Positions 35,582 to 50,095 of a stretch of 64,000 nucleotides of DNA are shown piece after piece. The stretch covers positions 48,595 through 112,594 of the forward strand of contig JANXCW010000009.1 of NCBI GenBank assembly GCA_025059775.1, given 5' to 3'. A program made the position numbers and the translations under genes. Origin of the DNA: Armatimonadota bacterium (GTDB taxonomy: Bacteria; Sysuimicrobiota; Sysuimicrobiia; Sysuimicrobiales; Sysuimicrobiaceae). Every line of letters starts with the position of its first letter. Position 1 is the first letter of the stretch. The notes under the pieces are model-generated. The model was not told the origin of the DNA. It saw only the letters and a list, made by a program, of their open reading frames with translations, and searched no databases.

Positions 35582-36750
35582 TGGTAGCGTTTCTGGCCTT
35601 CCGTTCGTTGCGTCGCTCCCCCGCCCGCACCCTGCTTTTGCTGGCGGGCATCACCCTCTCCGGAAGCCTCCTGTTCGACATGACCATGCTGGGCTCCGGG
35701 CTGGTGGAAAGCTTCAGCGGGGTCCTGGGACGCCTCGGTTACGAGATCCGGGTTGTCCCCCGGGGCACCCTCCCCCTCTCCTCCACCCTCCTCGTCCCCC
35801 ATGCCTCCCGGATCGCCGCGGCCCTCGAGGCCCATCGCGACGTGGCGTGGGTAGTCCCCATGATCGCCACCCAGCTGTACGTGGAAGCCGGGGGGAAGCG
35901 CCTCAGCGCGGTGGCCTACGGCATCCCAGGCCGCCTTCCAGGCCTTGTGCGCACGGAGGCGGATGTCCAGGAGGGCATCGTGGTCAACGCCGCCCTCGCC
36001 CGGGAGCTGCGGATCCGGCCGGGGAGCCGCGTGCGGCTCAGCACCCGCCTGAGCCCGCAAACCCTCCTGCCGCAGGCCTCGGCGATGGTCCGCGTGGCTG
36101 GGCTCGGGGAATTCCCGTTCGACCTGCGGGGGCAGCGTACCCTCGCCATCTCCCTCCGGACTCTGGAGGAGCTGCTGGAGACCCGGGACAGCGCCTCCTT
36201 CCTGGCGGTGAAGGTGCGGGAGGGAGCGGATCCCGAGATGGTGCGGGCATGGGTGAACCGGAGCTTTCCGGAGCTGGAGGCCCTTTCCATCCCGGCCCTG
36301 CTGCGGGCGGTGCGGGGGCAACTGCGGTACTTCGATCACTTCTCCGTCATCCTGAGCGGGGTGAGCCTGGTGGTGGCCACGCTGCTCGTAGGCACCGTGC
36401 TCACCCTCCAGATAGGGGAACGCCTGGGGGAACTGGCGGTGCTGCGAACCCTGGGAGTGCGGAGGGTGCGGCTCGTGCTGCTGGTGCTGCTGGAAGGGTT
36501 CGTGCTGGCCGCGGCGAGCTGTCCCCTGGCATTGGGCATCGGGCTCGGGCTGAGCGAGCCCCTCGATGCCATCCTGCGGGCCATGCCAGGGGTGCCGCAG
36601 GATCTGCGGTTCTTCGTACCCTCGAGCGCCGCGGCCCTGCGCACCGCGGCGCTTCTGCTGGCCGCGGGGACCCTCGGTGCCGCCTATCCCGCCTGGGTGG
36701 CGGGAAGCCTACAGCTCGCCACCACCCTCCACCGGGAGGTGCAGGGGTGA
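35581..36750 (+). CDS. FtsX/MacB-type ABC exporter permease, second subunit
   Basis: 389 residues with the full FtsX-like permease layout: an N-terminal helix (about 13-35), an extracytoplasmic MacB_PCD-like domain (about 45-265) and three C-terminal helices starting near [18 protein letters not shown]. The [13 protein letters not shown] segment is the conserved cytoplasmic coupling loop. It probably forms a heterodimeric exporter with the preceding permease, powered by the next gene. The GTG start shares a base with the upstream stop, and its own stop overlaps the ATPase start as GTGA. Confidence 0.87.
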   Translation: MVAFLAFRSLRRSPARTLLLLAGITLSGSLLFDMTMLGSGLVESFSGVLGRLGYEIRVVPRGTLPLSSTLLVPHASRIAAALEAHRDVAWVVPMIATQLYVEAGGKRLSAVAYGIPGRLPGLVRTEADVQEGIVVNAALARELRIRPGSRVRLSTRLSPQTLLPQASAMVRVAGLGEFPFDLRGQRTLAISLRTLEELLETRDSASFLAVKVREGADPEMVRAWVNRSFPELEALSIPALLRAVRGQLRYFDHFSVILSGVSLVVATLLVGTVLTLQIGERLGELAVLRTLGVRRVRLVLLVLLEGFVLAAASCPLALGIGLGLSEPLDAILRAMPGVPQDLRFFVPSSAAALRTAALLLAAGTLGAAYPAWVAGSLQLATTLHREVQG

Positions 36751-37412
36751 GCGCGGTGGAGGTCCGGGAGGCCTGGCGGGTGTACCGGCTGGACGGGGTG
36801 GAGGTTCCGGCCCTGCGCGGGGTCTCCCTGGAGGTGCATCCGGGGGAGTTCCTGGCCATCGTGGGGCCTTCGGGCAGCGGGAAGTCCACGCTCCTGCACC
36901 TCATGGGCGGGGTAGACCTCCCCACCGCGGGGGAGGTCAGGCTCTTCGGGCGGCCCACCCACCGGATGACGGAGGCGGAACTGGCTCGGCTGCGGCTGCA
37001 CCGCATCGGGTTTGTCTTCCAGCGGTTCTTCCTGCTCCCGCATCTCACCCTGGAGGAAAACGTCCTGCTGCCCATGCTGGAGGCCCGCCTCCCTGTACGG
37101 GAGCGACGCCGGCGGGTGGAGGAGCTTCTGGGATACGTGGGGCTTTTGCACCGACGGCACCACCGGCCAGGCCAGCTCTCGGGCGGAGAGATGCAGCGGG
37201 GAGCCATCGCCCGAGCTCTGGCCAACCGTCCCGCCCTGCTGCTCGCAGACGAGCCCACCGGAGAGCTGGACCAGCGGACGGGGCGGGAGATCGGGGAACT
37301 CTTCCGGCGCATCCACCGCGACGGGGTGGCGGTGGTGGTGGTCACCCACAACCCCGAGCTCGCTTCCCTCGCGGACCGGGTGCTCACCCTCCGGGACGGG
37401 AGGCTCGCGTGA
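36747..37412 (+). CDS. ABC exporter ATP-binding protein (LolD/MacB type)
   Basis: 221 residues, a single nucleotide-binding domain: Walker [10 protein letters not shown] (40-48), Q-loop [13 protein letters not shown], signature [15 protein letters not shown], Walker [13 protein letters not shown] and the H-loop THNPE. The [11 protein letters not shown] form is typical of the LolD/MacB/FtsE branch that drives mechanotransmission exporters instead of classical transport. GTG overlaps the preceding permease stop by 4 bases, and its stop overlaps the next start by 4 bases. Confidence 0.92.
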   Translation: MSAVEVREAWRVYRLDGVEVPALRGVSLEVHPGEFLAIVGPSGSGKSTLLHLMGGVDLPTAGEVRLFGRPTHRMTEAELARLRLHRIGFVFQRFFLLPHLTLEENVLLPMLEARLPVRERRRRVEELLGYVGLLHRRHHRPGQLSGGEMQRGAIARALANRPALLLADEPTGELDQRTGREIGELFRRIHRDGVAVVVVTHNPELASLADRVLTLRDGRLA

Positions 37413-38777
37413 ACCCCGCCACCGCCTTCCTCATCGCCTCCCGGGCCTTGATGGCGCGGCCCCGGCGCACCACGGCGCTGCTGTTGGGCTACGGGCTCGG
37501 CGTAGGCGTCATGGTGGCCCTCCTCGCGGTGGGAGATGCCCTCCTGCTGCAGGCTCGGGACGAGGAGGTGGTGGCGGGTGGGGATTTGGTCTTGCTTCCG
37601 GAGGGCGTGGATCCCGAGGTCCTGAAGATGGGCGGGGTCACAGGGATGTACCTGGAGATCCCCAACGCCCGGCATCTGGTGCGGCAGATCCTGCTGGGTC
37701 CCCGCTACGCCTCCGCCATCGCCGCCGTCTCCCCGGAGATCACGGACCGGGTGGTGTATGTGCGGGTTCGGGGAGGGGTACACGCGGTACGGGCGAGCGG
37801 GATCCTTCCCTCCGCGGCGCACCGAGCCCGCAGTGCCCTCCGGCCTCCCGGGTGGGAGGATGCACCGGCAGATCGGGCGTGGCTGAACCCGGATCCCGCC
37901 CGTCTGCTGCACACGCTGGATCGGTTCCACGCTCCCAGCGGCCCCGCGTGGGCGGAGTGGTGGTACTTCAACTTCGCAACGCAGGACGGCACCTACGGGT
38001 ACCTCTCCTTCATCGCGGACGCGGAGGGCAGGGCCATGGTGGGCGCCACGGTGCGGCGGGCGGATGGGGCGTTCGTGCGATGGACGGAGCGGCACCGGGC
38101 GACAGTGCTCCCCTTCGGCGGCAACACGCCCACCCTGCGGTTTGAGGCCGGGCCACACCGCGCGGAGCTGCGTGACGGCAGGTACCGCATCCGGCTGCGC
38201 CGTCCCGGGTTCACCGCGGAATTGGAGATCACGCCACAGCCGGGCTTGTACTTCCCGCCCGTGGAGTGGCGGTCCGGGAAGTTCCGGTCCGGATATGTGG
38301 TTCCAGCCCTGCGGGCGGAACTCCGGGGGCGGATGCGCCTGGGCTCTCAGGTCCTCCCCCTGCGGGGGACCGCCTACCACGACCACAACTGGGGAAACTG
38401 GGCGGGCGTGACGTGGGAGTGGGGGAGTGCGAGCACCCCGGACTACGCGCTGCTGTACGGGCTCGTGCGGCATCCCTCCCTGCAATACGGGGAGACCTTC
38501 GTGGCCCTGTACGCCACCAAGCCGCGTCCAGGTCTGTTGAGCGTCCTGCGGGGAACCCTTCCGGCCCGGGAGGGAGGGCAATCGGCCCCCACGCGGTTAC
38601 GCCTCCGGGCCGTCAACGACGCCGGGGACACGCTTGCGGCAGACCTCGTGGTGCTGGACGCCCTCCCCAGCCGCGCGGGCCGCACCACCTTCTGGCAGCT
38701 CCGTGTCCGGTACCGGGTTCGGGGGATGGTGGCGGGCCGATGGGTGGGCCTGGACACCCTGGGGTTTGCGGAGACCT

Positions 38778-38791
<14 letters not shown>
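37409..38791 (+). CDS. Permease-like N-terminus fused to CrtC/AttH lipocalin-type domain
   Basis: 460 residues. Residues 1-130 look like the first part of a MacB-type permease (basic MARPRRT, one helix at about 20-48, then a MacB_PCD-like stretch), but the three C-terminal helices are missing. Residues about 165-460 match the CrtC/AttH lipocalin-like fold: AEWWYFNF (182-189) and YHDHNWGNW (323-331). In attEFGH operons an AttH protein of this fold accompanies two permeases and an ATPase, the same content as here. AttH is normally a separate lipoprotein, so the membrane-anchored form is unusual. Function and ligand are unknown; binding of a hydrophobic molecule is plausible. GTGA coupling to the ATPase gene. 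Confidence 0.72.
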
Positions 38792-41258
<2,467 letters not shown>

Positions 41259-41334
41259 GGTACAACGCGCAGCCCCTAGGCAGGCCGGTACGGAAATCCC
41301 TAGACTGGTAAAAAACCCCACGGGGCAGGGTACG

Positions 41335-42507
41335 ATGGGAAGCTGGACTTCCGCACGGGTACGGAGCATGCCCGAGAGCGTCTTCCTCTCTATGGACCGG
41401 GAGAAGCACCGGGTCCGGGAGGAGGGGCGGAAGGTGGTAGATCTCTCGCTCGGCAGCAGTGACCTCTCCCCCCCCGAGGAGGTACTCCAGGTCCTCCAGG
41501 AGGCGGTCAAAGACCGCACCACCCACCGGTACTGCCTTCGCTCTGACACCCGGCCGTTTCTGGAAGCCGCCACCCGGTGGTACGCGGGGCGGTGGGGAGT
41601 GGAGCTGGATCCGACCCGGGAGGCCCTGGCCCTGGTAGGGTCTCAGGAGGGGTTGGCGCATCTCCTCTGGGCGGTGGCGGACCCCGGAGACCTGGTGCTG
41701 CTGCCCGCGGTGGGATACCCCTCGTACTGGGGGGCCGTGGCCATCGCGGGGCTTGAGGCCTGGCCCATCCCGCTCCGACCCGACTTCCTACCGGATCTCG
41801 CGTCGGTGCCGGAGGAGGTGGCCCGGCGGGCACGCCTGATGATCCTCAACTATCCCAACAATCCCACGGCCGCGATGGCGCCGGAAGCCTTCTTCGAGGA
41901 AGCTCTACGCTTCGCGCGGCGGTGGGATCTGCTGCTGGTGCACGACAACCCGTACGTGGACATCGTGTTCGAAGGTCGAGCACCGTCCCCGCTCGCGCTT
42001 CCTGGGGCCCGGGAGCGGGTGGTGGAGCTCTTTAGCCTATCGAAGTCCTACCACATGGGCGGATTCCGGCTGGGGTTCGCCCTGGGCAACGCGGAGGCCA
42101 TCGCGGCCCTGGAGGCCGCCAAAGCCCCCGTGGACTTCAACCAGTACCTCGGAATCCTGCGCATGGGGATCGCGGCCCTCTCCCTCTCGGAGAAGCGGGT
42201 GCGCCGGGACGTGGAGATCTTCCGGGTCCGCAGGGACGCCCTCGTAGCCGCCCTCCGGGATGCGGGATGGTCCATCTCCCCTCCGAAGGCTACCCTCTAC
42301 CTGTGGCTCCGCCTCCCGGAGGGGATCGATGACGTGGCCTTCTCCGTGGAGCTGCTGCGGGAGACCGGGATCGCGGTCTCCCCCGGTCAGGGCTTCGGGC
42401 CGGGCGGAAGGGGCTACGTCCGGGTAGCCCTGGTGCAGCCGCCGGAGGTGCTGGCAGAGGCTGCCCGTCAGCTCAGCGCCTTCGCCTTCGCCCGCGCCGC
42501 GGTGTAG
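41335..42507 (+). CDS. PLP-dependent class I/II aminotransferase (DapL/aspartate aminotransferase-like)
   Basis: 390 residues. PLP-fold landmarks are YPNNPTAA (173-180), HDNPYVD (203-209), the PLP lysine K237 in SLSKSYHMGG and a following GFRLGFALGN. The motif set resembles LL-diaminopimelate aminotransferase and related fold-type I enzymes, but a specific substrate cannot be assigned. ATG at 41335 has CAGGG nearby; an ATG at 41368 is the alternative and fits the family N-terminus equally. It is alone on its strand, divergent from the ATPase pseudogene, and its 3' end overlaps the Lon-family gene head-on by 35 bases. Confidence 0.85.
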   Translation: MGSWTSARVRSMPESVFLSMDREKHRVREEGRKVVDLSLGSSDLSPPEEVLQVLQEAVKDRTTHRYCLRSDTRPFLEAATRWYAGRWGVELDPTREALALVGSQEGLAHLLWAVADPGDLVLLPAVGYPSYWGAVAIAGLEAWPIPLRPDFLPDLASVPEEVARRARLMILNYPNNPTAAMAPEAFFEEALRFARRWDLLLVHDNPYVDIVFEGRAPSPLALPGARERVVELFSLSKSYHMGGFRLGFALGNAEAIAALEAAKAPVDFNQYLGILRMGIAALSLSEKRVRRDVEIFRVRRDALVAALRDAGWSISPPKATLYLWLRLPEGIDDVAFSVELLRETGIAVSPGQGFGPGGRGYVRVALVQPPEVLAEAARQLSAFAFARAAV

Positions 42508-44980
42508 AGGATCCCTCCCCTTCCTCGTTCCGCGGGGGCTCGGCAGGAGCCCGCTCCTCCGCCCTGGACGGAGGTGGAGAGGGCGCCTCCCGCACCCGCT
42601 CCGCGAACTCCCGCAGTCGCCCGTACACCCGCGCGTTCACCGTTCCCTCAGGGAACCGGCCATCCGGACCCCGCTCGCCCGCGGGGACACCCGTGAGGAT
42701 CTCGATCCCTTCGTCCACGGTCTCAATGGCCCAGATGTGGAACTTCCCCTCCCGCACCGCCTCCACCACGTCCTCCCGCAGCATGAGGTTCTTCACGTTG
42801 CTCGCGGGGATGATGACTCCCTGCTGCCCCGTGAGCCCCTTCACCCTGCAGACGTCGAAGAACCCCTCGATCTTCTGGTTTACCCCACCTACCGCCTGGA
42901 TCTGGCCATGCTGGTTCACGGACCCCGTTACCGCGATCCCCTGACGGATGGGGATTCCGCTGAGCGCGGACAGGAGCGCGAACAGCTCCGCGGCGGAGGC
43001 GCTGTCGCCCTCCACCATCTCGTAGCTCTGCTCGAAGACCAGGCGCGCGCTCAGGGTGAGGGGGGTGTCCTGCGCGTATCGCTGGGAGACGTACCCGCTG
43101 AGGATGAGGACCCCCTTGCTGTGGATGGGCCCGCCCAACCGCACCTGCCGCTCGATGTCGATGATGCCCTCCCGACCCGGCGCCACGCTGGCAGTGATCC
43201 GGCTAGGTCGCCCGAAGGCGTAGTCCCCCAGCTGGATCACCGATAGCCCGTTCACCTGGCCCACGGCCTCTCCGTCCGTATCCACAAGGAGGATGCCCCG
43301 GACGATGAGCTCCCGGATCCGCTCCTCGATGAGGTTGGATCGGTAGACCCGGCTATCGAGGGCCCTACGGATATGCTCCGCGGTAACGTGCTCCGTACCG
43401 TCCCGCTCCGCCCAGAAGTTCGCCTCCCAGATGACGTCGCTGAGGGCGCCGAACCGGGCCGACAGCTTCTCCTGATCGTCCGCAAGCCGGAGACTGTACT
43501 CCAACAGCTTCGCCGCGGCTTCTGCGTCCAGGGGACGCAGCTTCTCCTCCTGGCACAGCTTGCAGATGAAAGAGAGCACGCTGCGGACGTGCTCCTCATC
43601 GTAGGGCATCTGGGTGTCGAAGTCCGCTCGGATCTTGAAGAGCTCCGAGAACTCCTCGTCCAGGGCGTACAGGAGGTAGTACCAGAGGGGATGGCCTACC
43701 AGGACCACCTTCACCCGGAGGGGCACGGGCTGAGGCCGCAGGGTCTTGGTGGTCACCAGCCCCAGCCGCTCCACCAGATCCTCGATCTCCACCTGCTCGC
43801 TGCGCAACGCCCGTTTGAGGCCATCCCAGCTGGCCGCGTTCCGGAGGAGATCCTCCACAGGGATCACGAGATACCCTCCGTTGGCCCGATGGAGGGCACC
43901 CGGCTTGATCATGGTGAAGTCCGTGTAGAGGGCTCCGAACTGGGTTTCCTTCTCCACCTTCCCGAAGAGGTTGGTGTAGCTGGGGTTGAGCTCCACCACC
44001 ACGGGAGCGCCCTGTTGATGGCCGTTGTCCACCAGGAGGTTCACCTCGTACCGTCGCAGGAACAGCTCCCGGCTCCAGGGCACGGGAAGCGGAATGGGAG
44101 GGAGCATGCCCCCAGCCGTAGGAGTAGGGGTCTCCGGCGCCCCCTTGAAGAATTCCAGGTTCTCCACGATATCCTGCTGTACCGCCTGCAGGTGGACCGT
44201 GATCTCAGGACAGCTGGCGTACTTCTCCATGAGGTCCTCGATGAGCCCCCCCACCACGTGGAGGGCTATCTGCCGGTCCAGGGCCCGCAGCCGCTCCTCC
44301 GTCGCCCGCTCAAGGGCCCGCACCTGCTTGAGGGCCGTCTTCAGCTCCTCCTGCAGGGCCTCCCGGCGCCGCTGCAACTCCTCCCGCGCGGGGGCGGGCA
44401 GGGCCTGCAGCTCCGCATCCGAGATGGGCCGTCCCCCCAGCACGGGGATCACCATGATGCCGATGGGCGTGGGCTGGAGGGCGAATCCCACCTGGGCGGC
44501 CCGCTGCTGGAGCTGTTCGAAGATCTCGGAGCGCTGCCGCTCCAGCCCCTTCAGGATTTCGTCCCGGCGGGCGCCATACTCCTCGCTCTCGAAGGCCTTG
44601 GGGATCTCCCGGCGCACCCGGGCGATGAAGGCCCGCATGTCCTGCTGGAACTCCCGCCCCCGGCCCGGGGGCAGCTGGACCACCTTGGGCTGGTAGGGGT
44701 CCGCGAAGTTGTTCACGTAGCACCAGTCCGGCGGAGTGGGCTGCTGCCGGGCCGTCTCCTCCAGAAAGGCCCGGACCGCGGTCATCTTCCCCAGTCCCGG
44801 CAGCCCCGCCACGTAGATGTTGAATCCCCGGTCTCGGATCTGGAGGCCGAACCGCAGGGACTCCACGGCCCGGGGCTGCCCCACGATGCCCTCCAGGGGC
44901 GGGACCTGGTCCGTGCCCGTGATTCCCAGGGTGGTGGGATCGATGGTGCGACGTAGGTGCGCGGGCTCCAGCCGCTGCAT
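42473..44980 (-). CDS. Lon-family ATPase-protease with AAA_32 domain
   Basis: 835 residues. The N-terminal region (Walker A-like GLPGLGKMT around 58-66) and a middle helical/coiled-coil section (about 120-270) match the AAA_32/LonB-like ATPase group of E. coli YcbZ (LonH) type. The C-terminal Lon proteolytic domain has the Ser-Lys dyad: S660 in EGDSAS and K703 in GVNQKIEGFFD. An Arg/Pro-rich tail ends the protein. It has no membrane segment, unlike archaeal LonB. It probably degrades misfolded proteins in the cytoplasm. GGGAGGGG lies 5 bases before the ATG, and the gene follows uvrA. Confidence 0.88.
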   Translation of the reverse strand: MQRLEPAHLRRTIDPTTLGITGTDQVPPLEGIVGQPRAVESLRFGLQIRDRGFNIYVAGLPGLGKMTAVRAFLEETARQQPTPPDWCYVNNFADPYQPKVVQLPPGRGREFQQDMRAFIARVRREIPKAFESEEYGARRDEILKGLERQRSEIFEQLQQRAAQVGFALQPTPIGIMVIPVLGGRPISDAELQALPAPAREELQRRREALQEELKTALKQVRALERATEERLRALDRQIALHVVGGLIEDLMEKYASCPEITVHLQAVQQDIVENLEFFKGAPETPTPTAGGMLPPIPLPVPWSRELFLRRYEVNLLVDNGHQQGAPVVVELNPSYTNLFGKVEKETQFGALYTDFTMIKPGALHRANGGYLVIPVEDLLRNAASWDGLKRALRSEQVEIEDLVERLGLVTTKTLRPQPVPLRVKVVLVGHPLWYYLLYALDEEFSELFKIRADFDTQMPYDEEHVRSVLSFICKLCQEEKLRPLDAEAAAKLLEYSLRLADDQEKLSARFGALSDVIWEANFWAERDGTEHVTAEHIRRALDSRVYRSNLIEERIRELIVRGILLVDTDGEAVGQVNGLSVIQLGDYAFGRPSRITASVAPGREGIIDIERQVRLGGPIHSKGVLILSGYVSQRYAQDTPLTLSARLVFEQSYEMVEGDSASAAELFALLSALSGIPIRQGIAVTGSVNQHGQIQAVGGVNQKIEGFFDVCRVKGLTGQQGVIIPASNVKNLMLREDVVEAVREGKFHIWAIETVDEGIEILTGVPAGERGPDGRFPEGTVNARVYGRLREFAERVREAPSPPPSRAEERAPAEPPRNEEGEGSSTPRRGRRRRR

Positions 44981-45003
44981 AGTCCCCTCCCGTTGTTACG
45001 ATG

Positions 45004-47913
45004 TTACGGTCTCCAGCGGGCCCCCGCCATCGCCTCCGGCATCGCCCCCCGGGCCTGGAGGCTCCGCCGGGCTGCTTCAACCTTCTCCGGGTCCAGCACC
45101 TTCCGGAGGAACTGACCCGTGTAGGAGTGGTCCTGGGCCGCCACCTCCTCCGGTGTCCCCTCCGCGATCACCCATCCCCCCTGGTCCCCCCCCTCCGGCC
45201 CCAGATCGATGATCCAGTCCGCGGTCTTGATCACGTCCAGGTTGTGCTCGATGACGATCACGGTGTTGCCCGCGTCCACCAGCCGGTGCAGCACCTGCAG
45301 CAGCCGCTCTACGTCCGCGAAGTGCAACCCCACCGTGGGTTCGTCCAGGACGTACAGGGTACGGCCCGTGTCCCGGCGCGACAGCTCCGCCGCCAGCTTC
45401 ACCCGCTGGGCCTCCCCGCCCGAGAGGGTGGTGGCAGGCTGTCCGAGTTTGATGTATCCCAGTCCCACGTCATGCAGGGTCTGCAGCTTGTGCCGGAGTC
45501 GGGGAATGGAGCCAAAGAACTCCAGGGCCTCGTCCACGGTCATCTCCAGCACGTCCGCGATGGACTTCCCCTTGTACAGGACCTGCAGGGTCTCCCGATT
45601 GTATCGCTTGCCCTTGCACACCTCGCACGGCACGTACACGTCCGGGAGGAAGTGCATCTCGATGCGCACGATCCCATCCCCCTCACAGGCCTCGCACCGA
45701 CCACCCCGTACGTTGAAGGAGAATCGGCCTGGCTTATAGCCCCGCATCCGGGCCTCCGGCAGCTGCGCAAAAAGCTCCCGGATGAGGTCGAAGGTCTTGG
45801 TGTAGGTGGCGGGGTTGCTGCGGGGGGTCCGGCCGATGGGCGACTGGTCGATGTTGATCACTTTGTCCACGAGGTGCGCTCCCTCGATGGCATCGTGGTC
45901 GCCCGGCCGAACCCGGGCCCCCATGACCCGCTGGGCCAGGGCCCGGTACAGGATCTCATCCACCAGGGTGGATTTCCCGCTCCCGGAGACCCCGGTGACG
46001 CAGAGGAACACCCCCAGGGGGAACGCCACGTCGATGTTCTTCAGGTTGTGCTCCCGGGCTCCCCGCACCACGATGCGCCCTCCTTTAGGCGTGCGGCGGC
46101 GCTCCGGCACGGGGATGCGGCGCCTTCCGGAGAGGTATTGTCCCGTGAGGGAACGGGGTTCCCGGATCACGTCCTCCAGGGTTCCACTCACCACGATCTT
46201 CCCGCCCTGGGCCCCCGCGCCAGGGCCGATATCCACGATCCAGTCTGCGGCCCGGATGGTGTCCTCGTCGTGCTCCACCACGATCACGGTATTGCCCAGA
46301 TCTCGCAGCCGCTTGAGGGTCTCGATGAGTCGGTGGTTGTCCCGCTGGTGCAGCCCCACGCTGGGCTCGTCCAGCACATACAGAACCCCCATCAGCCCCG
46401 AGCCGATCTGGGTGGCGAGCCGGATCCGCTGGGCCTCCCCACCCGAGAGGGTGTTGGCGGGTCGATCCAGGGTAAGGTAGTCCAGCCCTACGTTCACCAG
46501 GAACCCCAACCGGGCCCGCACCTCCTTGAGGACCTGGGCCGCGATGAGGGCCTCCCGATCGGTCAGAGCAAGGTGGTCGAAGAACTCCAGGCACTGCCGT
46601 ACGGTCATGGCGGTGACTTCCGCGATGTTCTTACCGCCCACCCGCACCGCAAGGCTCTCCCGCCGCAGGCGGGTGCCCTTGCACTCCGGGCAGGGCGTGG
46701 TGCTCATGTACCGTTCGATCTCCTCCTTCACGTACTCGGAGTCCGTCTCCCGGTAACGACGCTCCAGGTGGTGCACCACGCCCTCGAAGGTGGTCTCATA
46801 CACCCGCAGGATGCCGTATCGGTTGCGGTAGCGTACGCGGAGGGGCTCGTCCCACCCATAGAGCAGGGCCCGCAGGAAGGGTTTGGGGAGCTTGCGGAGG
46901 GGGGTTTTCGGGTCCACCCCGTGGGCCTGGGCCAGGGCCCGCAGCAGCTCCGTGTAGTACTCGGTCGCGGAGTCTGCCCAGGGCACCACCGCACCCTCCA
47001 GCAGGGGTTTGTCTGGGTCCAGCACGAGGTCCGGGTCGATCTCCTGCCGGAACCCGAGCCCCGAGCAGGCGGGACAGGCTCCATAGGGGCTGTTGAAGGA
47101 GAAGATCCGGGGTTCAACCTCCGGGAGGGTGGTGCCGTGCTCCGGGCAGGCAAACGCGGTGGAGAACACCTGGACTTCCTCGGATCCGTCCGGGTGCTCC
47201 CGCCACACGTGCACGAGCCCCTGGCCGAGTTTGAGCGCCGTCTCCAGGGAGTCGTGCAGGCGGGAGCGGATGTCTGGACGGACCACCAGTCGGTCCACCA
47301 CCACCTCGATGTCGTGCTTGCGGTTCCGGTCCAGGGAGATCTCCTCCCCCAGTTCGTACAGCACCCCGTCCACCCGCACCCGCACGAATCCCTGCCGCCG
47401 CAGGTCCTCAAACAGCTGCCGGTACTCACCCTTGCGGCCCCGCACGACGGGGCCCATCACGTAGATCCGGGTGCCCTCCGGGAGGGCGAGGATGCGGTCC
47501 GCGATCTGCTCCGGGGTCTGGCGGGCGATGGGACGGTCGCACGCCGGACAGTGGGGCTGCCCGATGCGGGCGAACAGCAACCGCAGGTAATCGTAGATCT
47601 CCGTGACCGTCCCCATGGTGGACCGAGGATTGCGGGGGGCACCCTTCTGATCGATGGAGACCGCGGGGGACAATCCCTCGATGGCATCCACATCTGGCTT
47701 CTCCATGAGGCCCAGGAACTGCCGGGCATAGGCGGATAGGGACTCCACGTACCGACGCTGCCCCTCCGCATAGATGGTGTCGAAGGCCAGGGTGGACTTC
47801 CCGGAGCCCGAGATCCCCGTGAACACCACCAGCCTCTCCCGGGGGATCTCCACGGTGAGGTTCTTCAGATTGTGCTCCCGCGCGCCCCGTACGATGATCC
47901 GGTCCAGCGGCAT
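45004..47913 (-). CDS. uvrA: Excinuclease ABC subunit A
   Basis: 969-residue damage-recognition ATPase of nucleotide excision repair. It has two ABC ATPase modules ([10 protein letters not shown] near residue 35 and [10 protein letters not shown] near residue 640), each split by inserted domains, and both signature regions ([14 protein letters not shown] and [14 protein letters not shown]). Zinc-finger cysteines are visible, and in the first one the second Cys is His (CPEHG ... CPAC), as in several Terrabacteria. Length is normal. It lies 42 bases after uvrB in the same direction with AGGGG before its ATG, so uvrBA probably form one operon. Confidence 0.97.
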   Translation of the reverse strand: MPLDRIIVRGAREHNLKNLTVEIPRERLVVFTGISGSGKSTLAFDTIYAEGQRRYVESLSAYARQFLGLMEKPDVDAIEGLSPAVSIDQKGAPRNPRSTMGTVTEIYDYLRLLFARIGQPHCPACDRPIARQTPEQIADRILALPEGTRIYVMGPVVRGRKGEYRQLFEDLRRQGFVRVRVDGVLYELGEEISLDRNRKHDIEVVVDRLVVRPDIRSRLHDSLETALKLGQGLVHVWREHPDGSEEVQVFSTAFACPEHGTTLPEVEPRIFSFNSPYGACPACSGLGFRQEIDPDLVLDPDKPLLEGAVVPWADSATEYYTELLRALAQAHGVDPKTPLRKLPKPFLRALLYGWDEPLRVRYRNRYGILRVYETTFEGVVHHLERRYRETDSEYVKEEIERYMSTTPCPECKGTRLRRESLAVRVGGKNIAEVTAMTVRQCLEFFDHLALTDREALIAAQVLKEVRARLGFLVNVGLDYLTLDRPANTLSGGEAQRIRLATQIGSGLMGVLYVLDEPSVGLHQRDNHRLIETLKRLRDLGNTVIVVEHDEDTIRAADWIVDIGPGAGAQGGKIVVSGTLEDVIREPRSLTGQYLSGRRRIPVPERRRTPKGGRIVVRGAREHNLKNIDVAFPLGVFLCVTGVSGSGKSTLVDEILYRALAQRVMGARVRPGDHDAIEGAHLVDKVINIDQSPIGRTPRSNPATYTKTFDLIRELFAQLPEARMRGYKPGRFSFNVRGGRCEACEGDGIVRIEMHFLPDVYVPCEVCKGKRYNRETLQVLYKGKSIADVLEMTVDEALEFFGSIPRLRHKLQTLHDVGLGYIKLGQPATTLSGGEAQRVKLAAELSRRDTGRTLYVLDEPTVGLHFADVERLLQVLHRLVDAGNTVIVIEHNLDVIKTADWIIDLGPEGGDQGGWVIAEGTPEEVAAQDHSYTGQFLRKVLDPEKVEAARRSLQARGAMPEAMAGARWRP

Positions 47914-47955
47914 GACGACCCCTGCGGATTCCGTGCTTCCGTTCGATGCACACGA

Positions 47956-50067
47956 TCACCGCCGCCTGGAGCTCCGCCCGCGTCGGTTGCCCTTCCGCGG
48001 GCCTGGGGCGGCAGGTTCTCCCAGCCCCCGCTGCAGCTCCCGGATCTGGTCCCGGAGCCTGGCGGCCCGCTCGAACTCCAGGTTCGCCGCGGCCCGCCGC
48101 ATCTCCGCCTCCAGCCGCCGGAGGGTCGCTTCCACCTCCTCCGGGCCCAACAGCAGCATTCGAGCCACCTCCCACGGCAGCACCCGACCCTGCTCCCGGA
48201 CCAACGCCACCAGCTCCTCCGCGGTGGCAGGCCCTCCCCCCGACGGCGCGTACGTCTCCGGCGCCTCGGCGACCTCGGGCAGGTCGATGAGGTCCCGGAT
48301 GGGCTTGTGCACCGACTGCGGGGTGATCCCGTGCTCCTCGTTGTACCGGAGCTGGATCTGGCGGCGACGGTTGGTCTCCTCGATGGCCCGACGCATGGCC
48401 TCCGTGACCTCGTCCGCGTAGAGGATCACCCGGCCCGAGACGTGCCGGGCCGCCCGTCCCATGGTCTGGATGAGGGCGGTCTCGCTGCGCAGGTACCCCT
48501 CCCGGTCCGCATCCAGAATGGCCACGAGCGACACCTCCGGCAGATCTAAGCCCTCCCGCAGGAGGTTAATGCCCACCAGCACGTCGTAGGTGCCCAGGCG
48601 CAGGTCCTTCAGGATGCGGGCCCGCTCCAGGGTGTCGATCTCCGCGTGCAGGTAGTGCACCTTGACCCCCATCTCCTGGAGGTAGCCGGTGAGGTCCTCC
48701 GCCATGCGCTTGGTCAGGGTGGTCACCAGGGTGCGCTCGCCCCGCGCCACCTGGGTCCGGATCTCCGCAAGGAGATCATCCACCTGCCCCCGGGCGGGTC
48801 GCACCTCCACGTAGGGATCCACGAGTCCGGTGGGCCGCACGATTTGCTCCACCACGCGGCCGCTCACCTCCAGCTCGAACGGGCCCGGCGTGGCGGAGAC
48901 GAACACGCACTGGTGGATCAGCTGCTCGAACTCCTCCCATCGGAGAGGTCGGTTGTCGTAGGCGGAGGGAAGCCGCCACCCAAAGTCCACCAGGTTCTTC
49001 TTGCGGGCCCGATCGCCCTCGTGCATCCCCTTGATCTGAGGAACGGTCACGTGGGATTCGTCGATGAACATCAGGTAGTCGCGGGGGAAGTAGTCCAATA
49101 GACACCCGGGTCGCTCGCCCGGAGCCCGGCCGTCCAGGTGACGGGAGTAGTTCTCGATCCCGGGACAGTACCCCGTCTCCCGCAGCAGTTCCATATCGTA
49201 CCGGGTGCGGAACTCCAGGCGCTGGGCCTCCAAGAGCCTACCCTGCGAACGGAACCAGGCCACGCGCTCTCCCAATTCCTCCTCGATGCTGCGCAGGGCC
49301 TGGGCGAGGCGATCCTCCGTGGTGACCCAGTGCTTGGCGGGCCAGATGGCCACCGTCTCCTTTTCCTCCAGCACCTCTCCCGTGAGGGGATCCACCTCCA
49401 GGAGGCGGTCCACCTCATCTCCGAAGAGCTCGATGCGCACCGCGCGATCCTCATAACTGGGGAACACCTCGACCACGTCCCCCCGCACCCGGAACCGCCC
49501 CCGGGAAAAGTCCACGTCGTTGCGCTCGTACTGGATGTCCACCAGCCGCCGGAGGATCTCCTCTCGGGCGCGGCGCTCCCCGCGGCGCACCACTAGCACC
49601 ACTTCCCGGTAGTCCTCGGGCCGGCCCAGACCATAGATGCACGAGACAGAGGCCACCACGATGACATCCCCACGCTCCATGAGGGCCTTGGTGGTAGCGT
49701 GCCGCAGGCGGTCGATCTCCTCGTTGATGCTGGCGTCCTTCGCGATGTACAGGTCCAGCTGCGGTACATATGCCTCAGGCTGGTAGTAGTCGTAGTAGCT
49801 CACGAAGTAGCGCACCGCGTTGTGCGGGAAGAACTCCCGGAACTCGCTGTAGAGCTGTGCGGCCAGGGTCTTGTTGTGGGCGATCACCAGGGTGGGTCGC
49901 TGCATCCGCTCGATGACCCGGGCCATGGTGTACGTCTTTCCGCTACCCGTCACGCCGAGCAAGGTGGTGTATTTGTGCCCCTCCTGGAGGCTCCGGACCA
50001 GCTCCTCGATGGCCTTGGGCTGGTCCCCTCTTGGCGGCAGGTCCGTGACCATGCGGAACTCGGGCAT
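47956..50067 (-). CDS. uvrB: Excinuclease ABC subunit B
   Basis: 703 residues; the helicase-like protein that verifies damage and loads UvrC. It shows [12 protein letters not shown] (Walker A), the beta-hairpin region ([10 protein letters not shown]), DESHVT, the helicase-C domain ([15 protein letters not shown]) and a C-terminal UVR domain ([23 protein letters not shown]). ATG at 50067 is preferred over the in-frame ATG at 50094 because it has GAGGAG 7 bases upstream and because a perfect -10 box sits one base before the longer start. Confidence 0.97.
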   Translation of the reverse strand: MPEFRMVTDLPPRGDQPKAIEELVRSLQEGHKYTTLLGVTGSGKTYTMARVIERMQRPTLVIAHNKTLAAQLYSEFREFFPHNAVRYFVSYYDYYQPEAYVPQLDLYIAKDASINEEIDRLRHATTKALMERGDVIVVASVSCIYGLGRPEDYREVVLVVRRGERRAREEILRRLVDIQYERNDVDFSRGRFRVRGDVVEVFPSYEDRAVRIELFGDEVDRLLEVDPLTGEVLEEKETVAIWPAKHWVTTEDRLAQALRSIEEELGERVAWFRSQGRLLEAQRLEFRTRYDMELLRETGYCPGIENYSRHLDGRAPGERPGCLLDYFPRDYLMFIDESHVTVPQIKGMHEGDRARKKNLVDFGWRLPSAYDNRPLRWEEFEQLIHQCVFVSATPGPFELEVSGRVVEQIVRPTGLVDPYVEVRPARGQVDDLLAEIRTQVARGERTLVTTLTKRMAEDLTGYLQEMGVKVHYLHAEIDTLERARILKDLRLGTYDVLVGINLLREGLDLPEVSLVAILDADREGYLRSETALIQTMGRAARHVSGRVILYADEVTEAMRRAIEETNRRRQIQLRYNEEHGITPQSVHKPIRDLIDLPEVAEAPETYAPSGGGPATAEELVALVREQGRVLPWEVARMLLLGPEEVEATLRRLEAEMRRAAANLEFERAARLRDQIRELQRGLGEPAAPGPRKGNRRGRSSRRR

Positions 50068-50095
50068 GGGTTCGCTCCTCACGCAGCACTTCATT

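Noticed and set aside
45001..47739. A 912-codon plus-strand open frame opposite uvrA
   Set aside because: It is antisense to a certain uvrA gene; its protein is rich in His, Gln, Pro and Val with no domain-like pattern, as expected when the opposite strand of a GC-rich gene is read.
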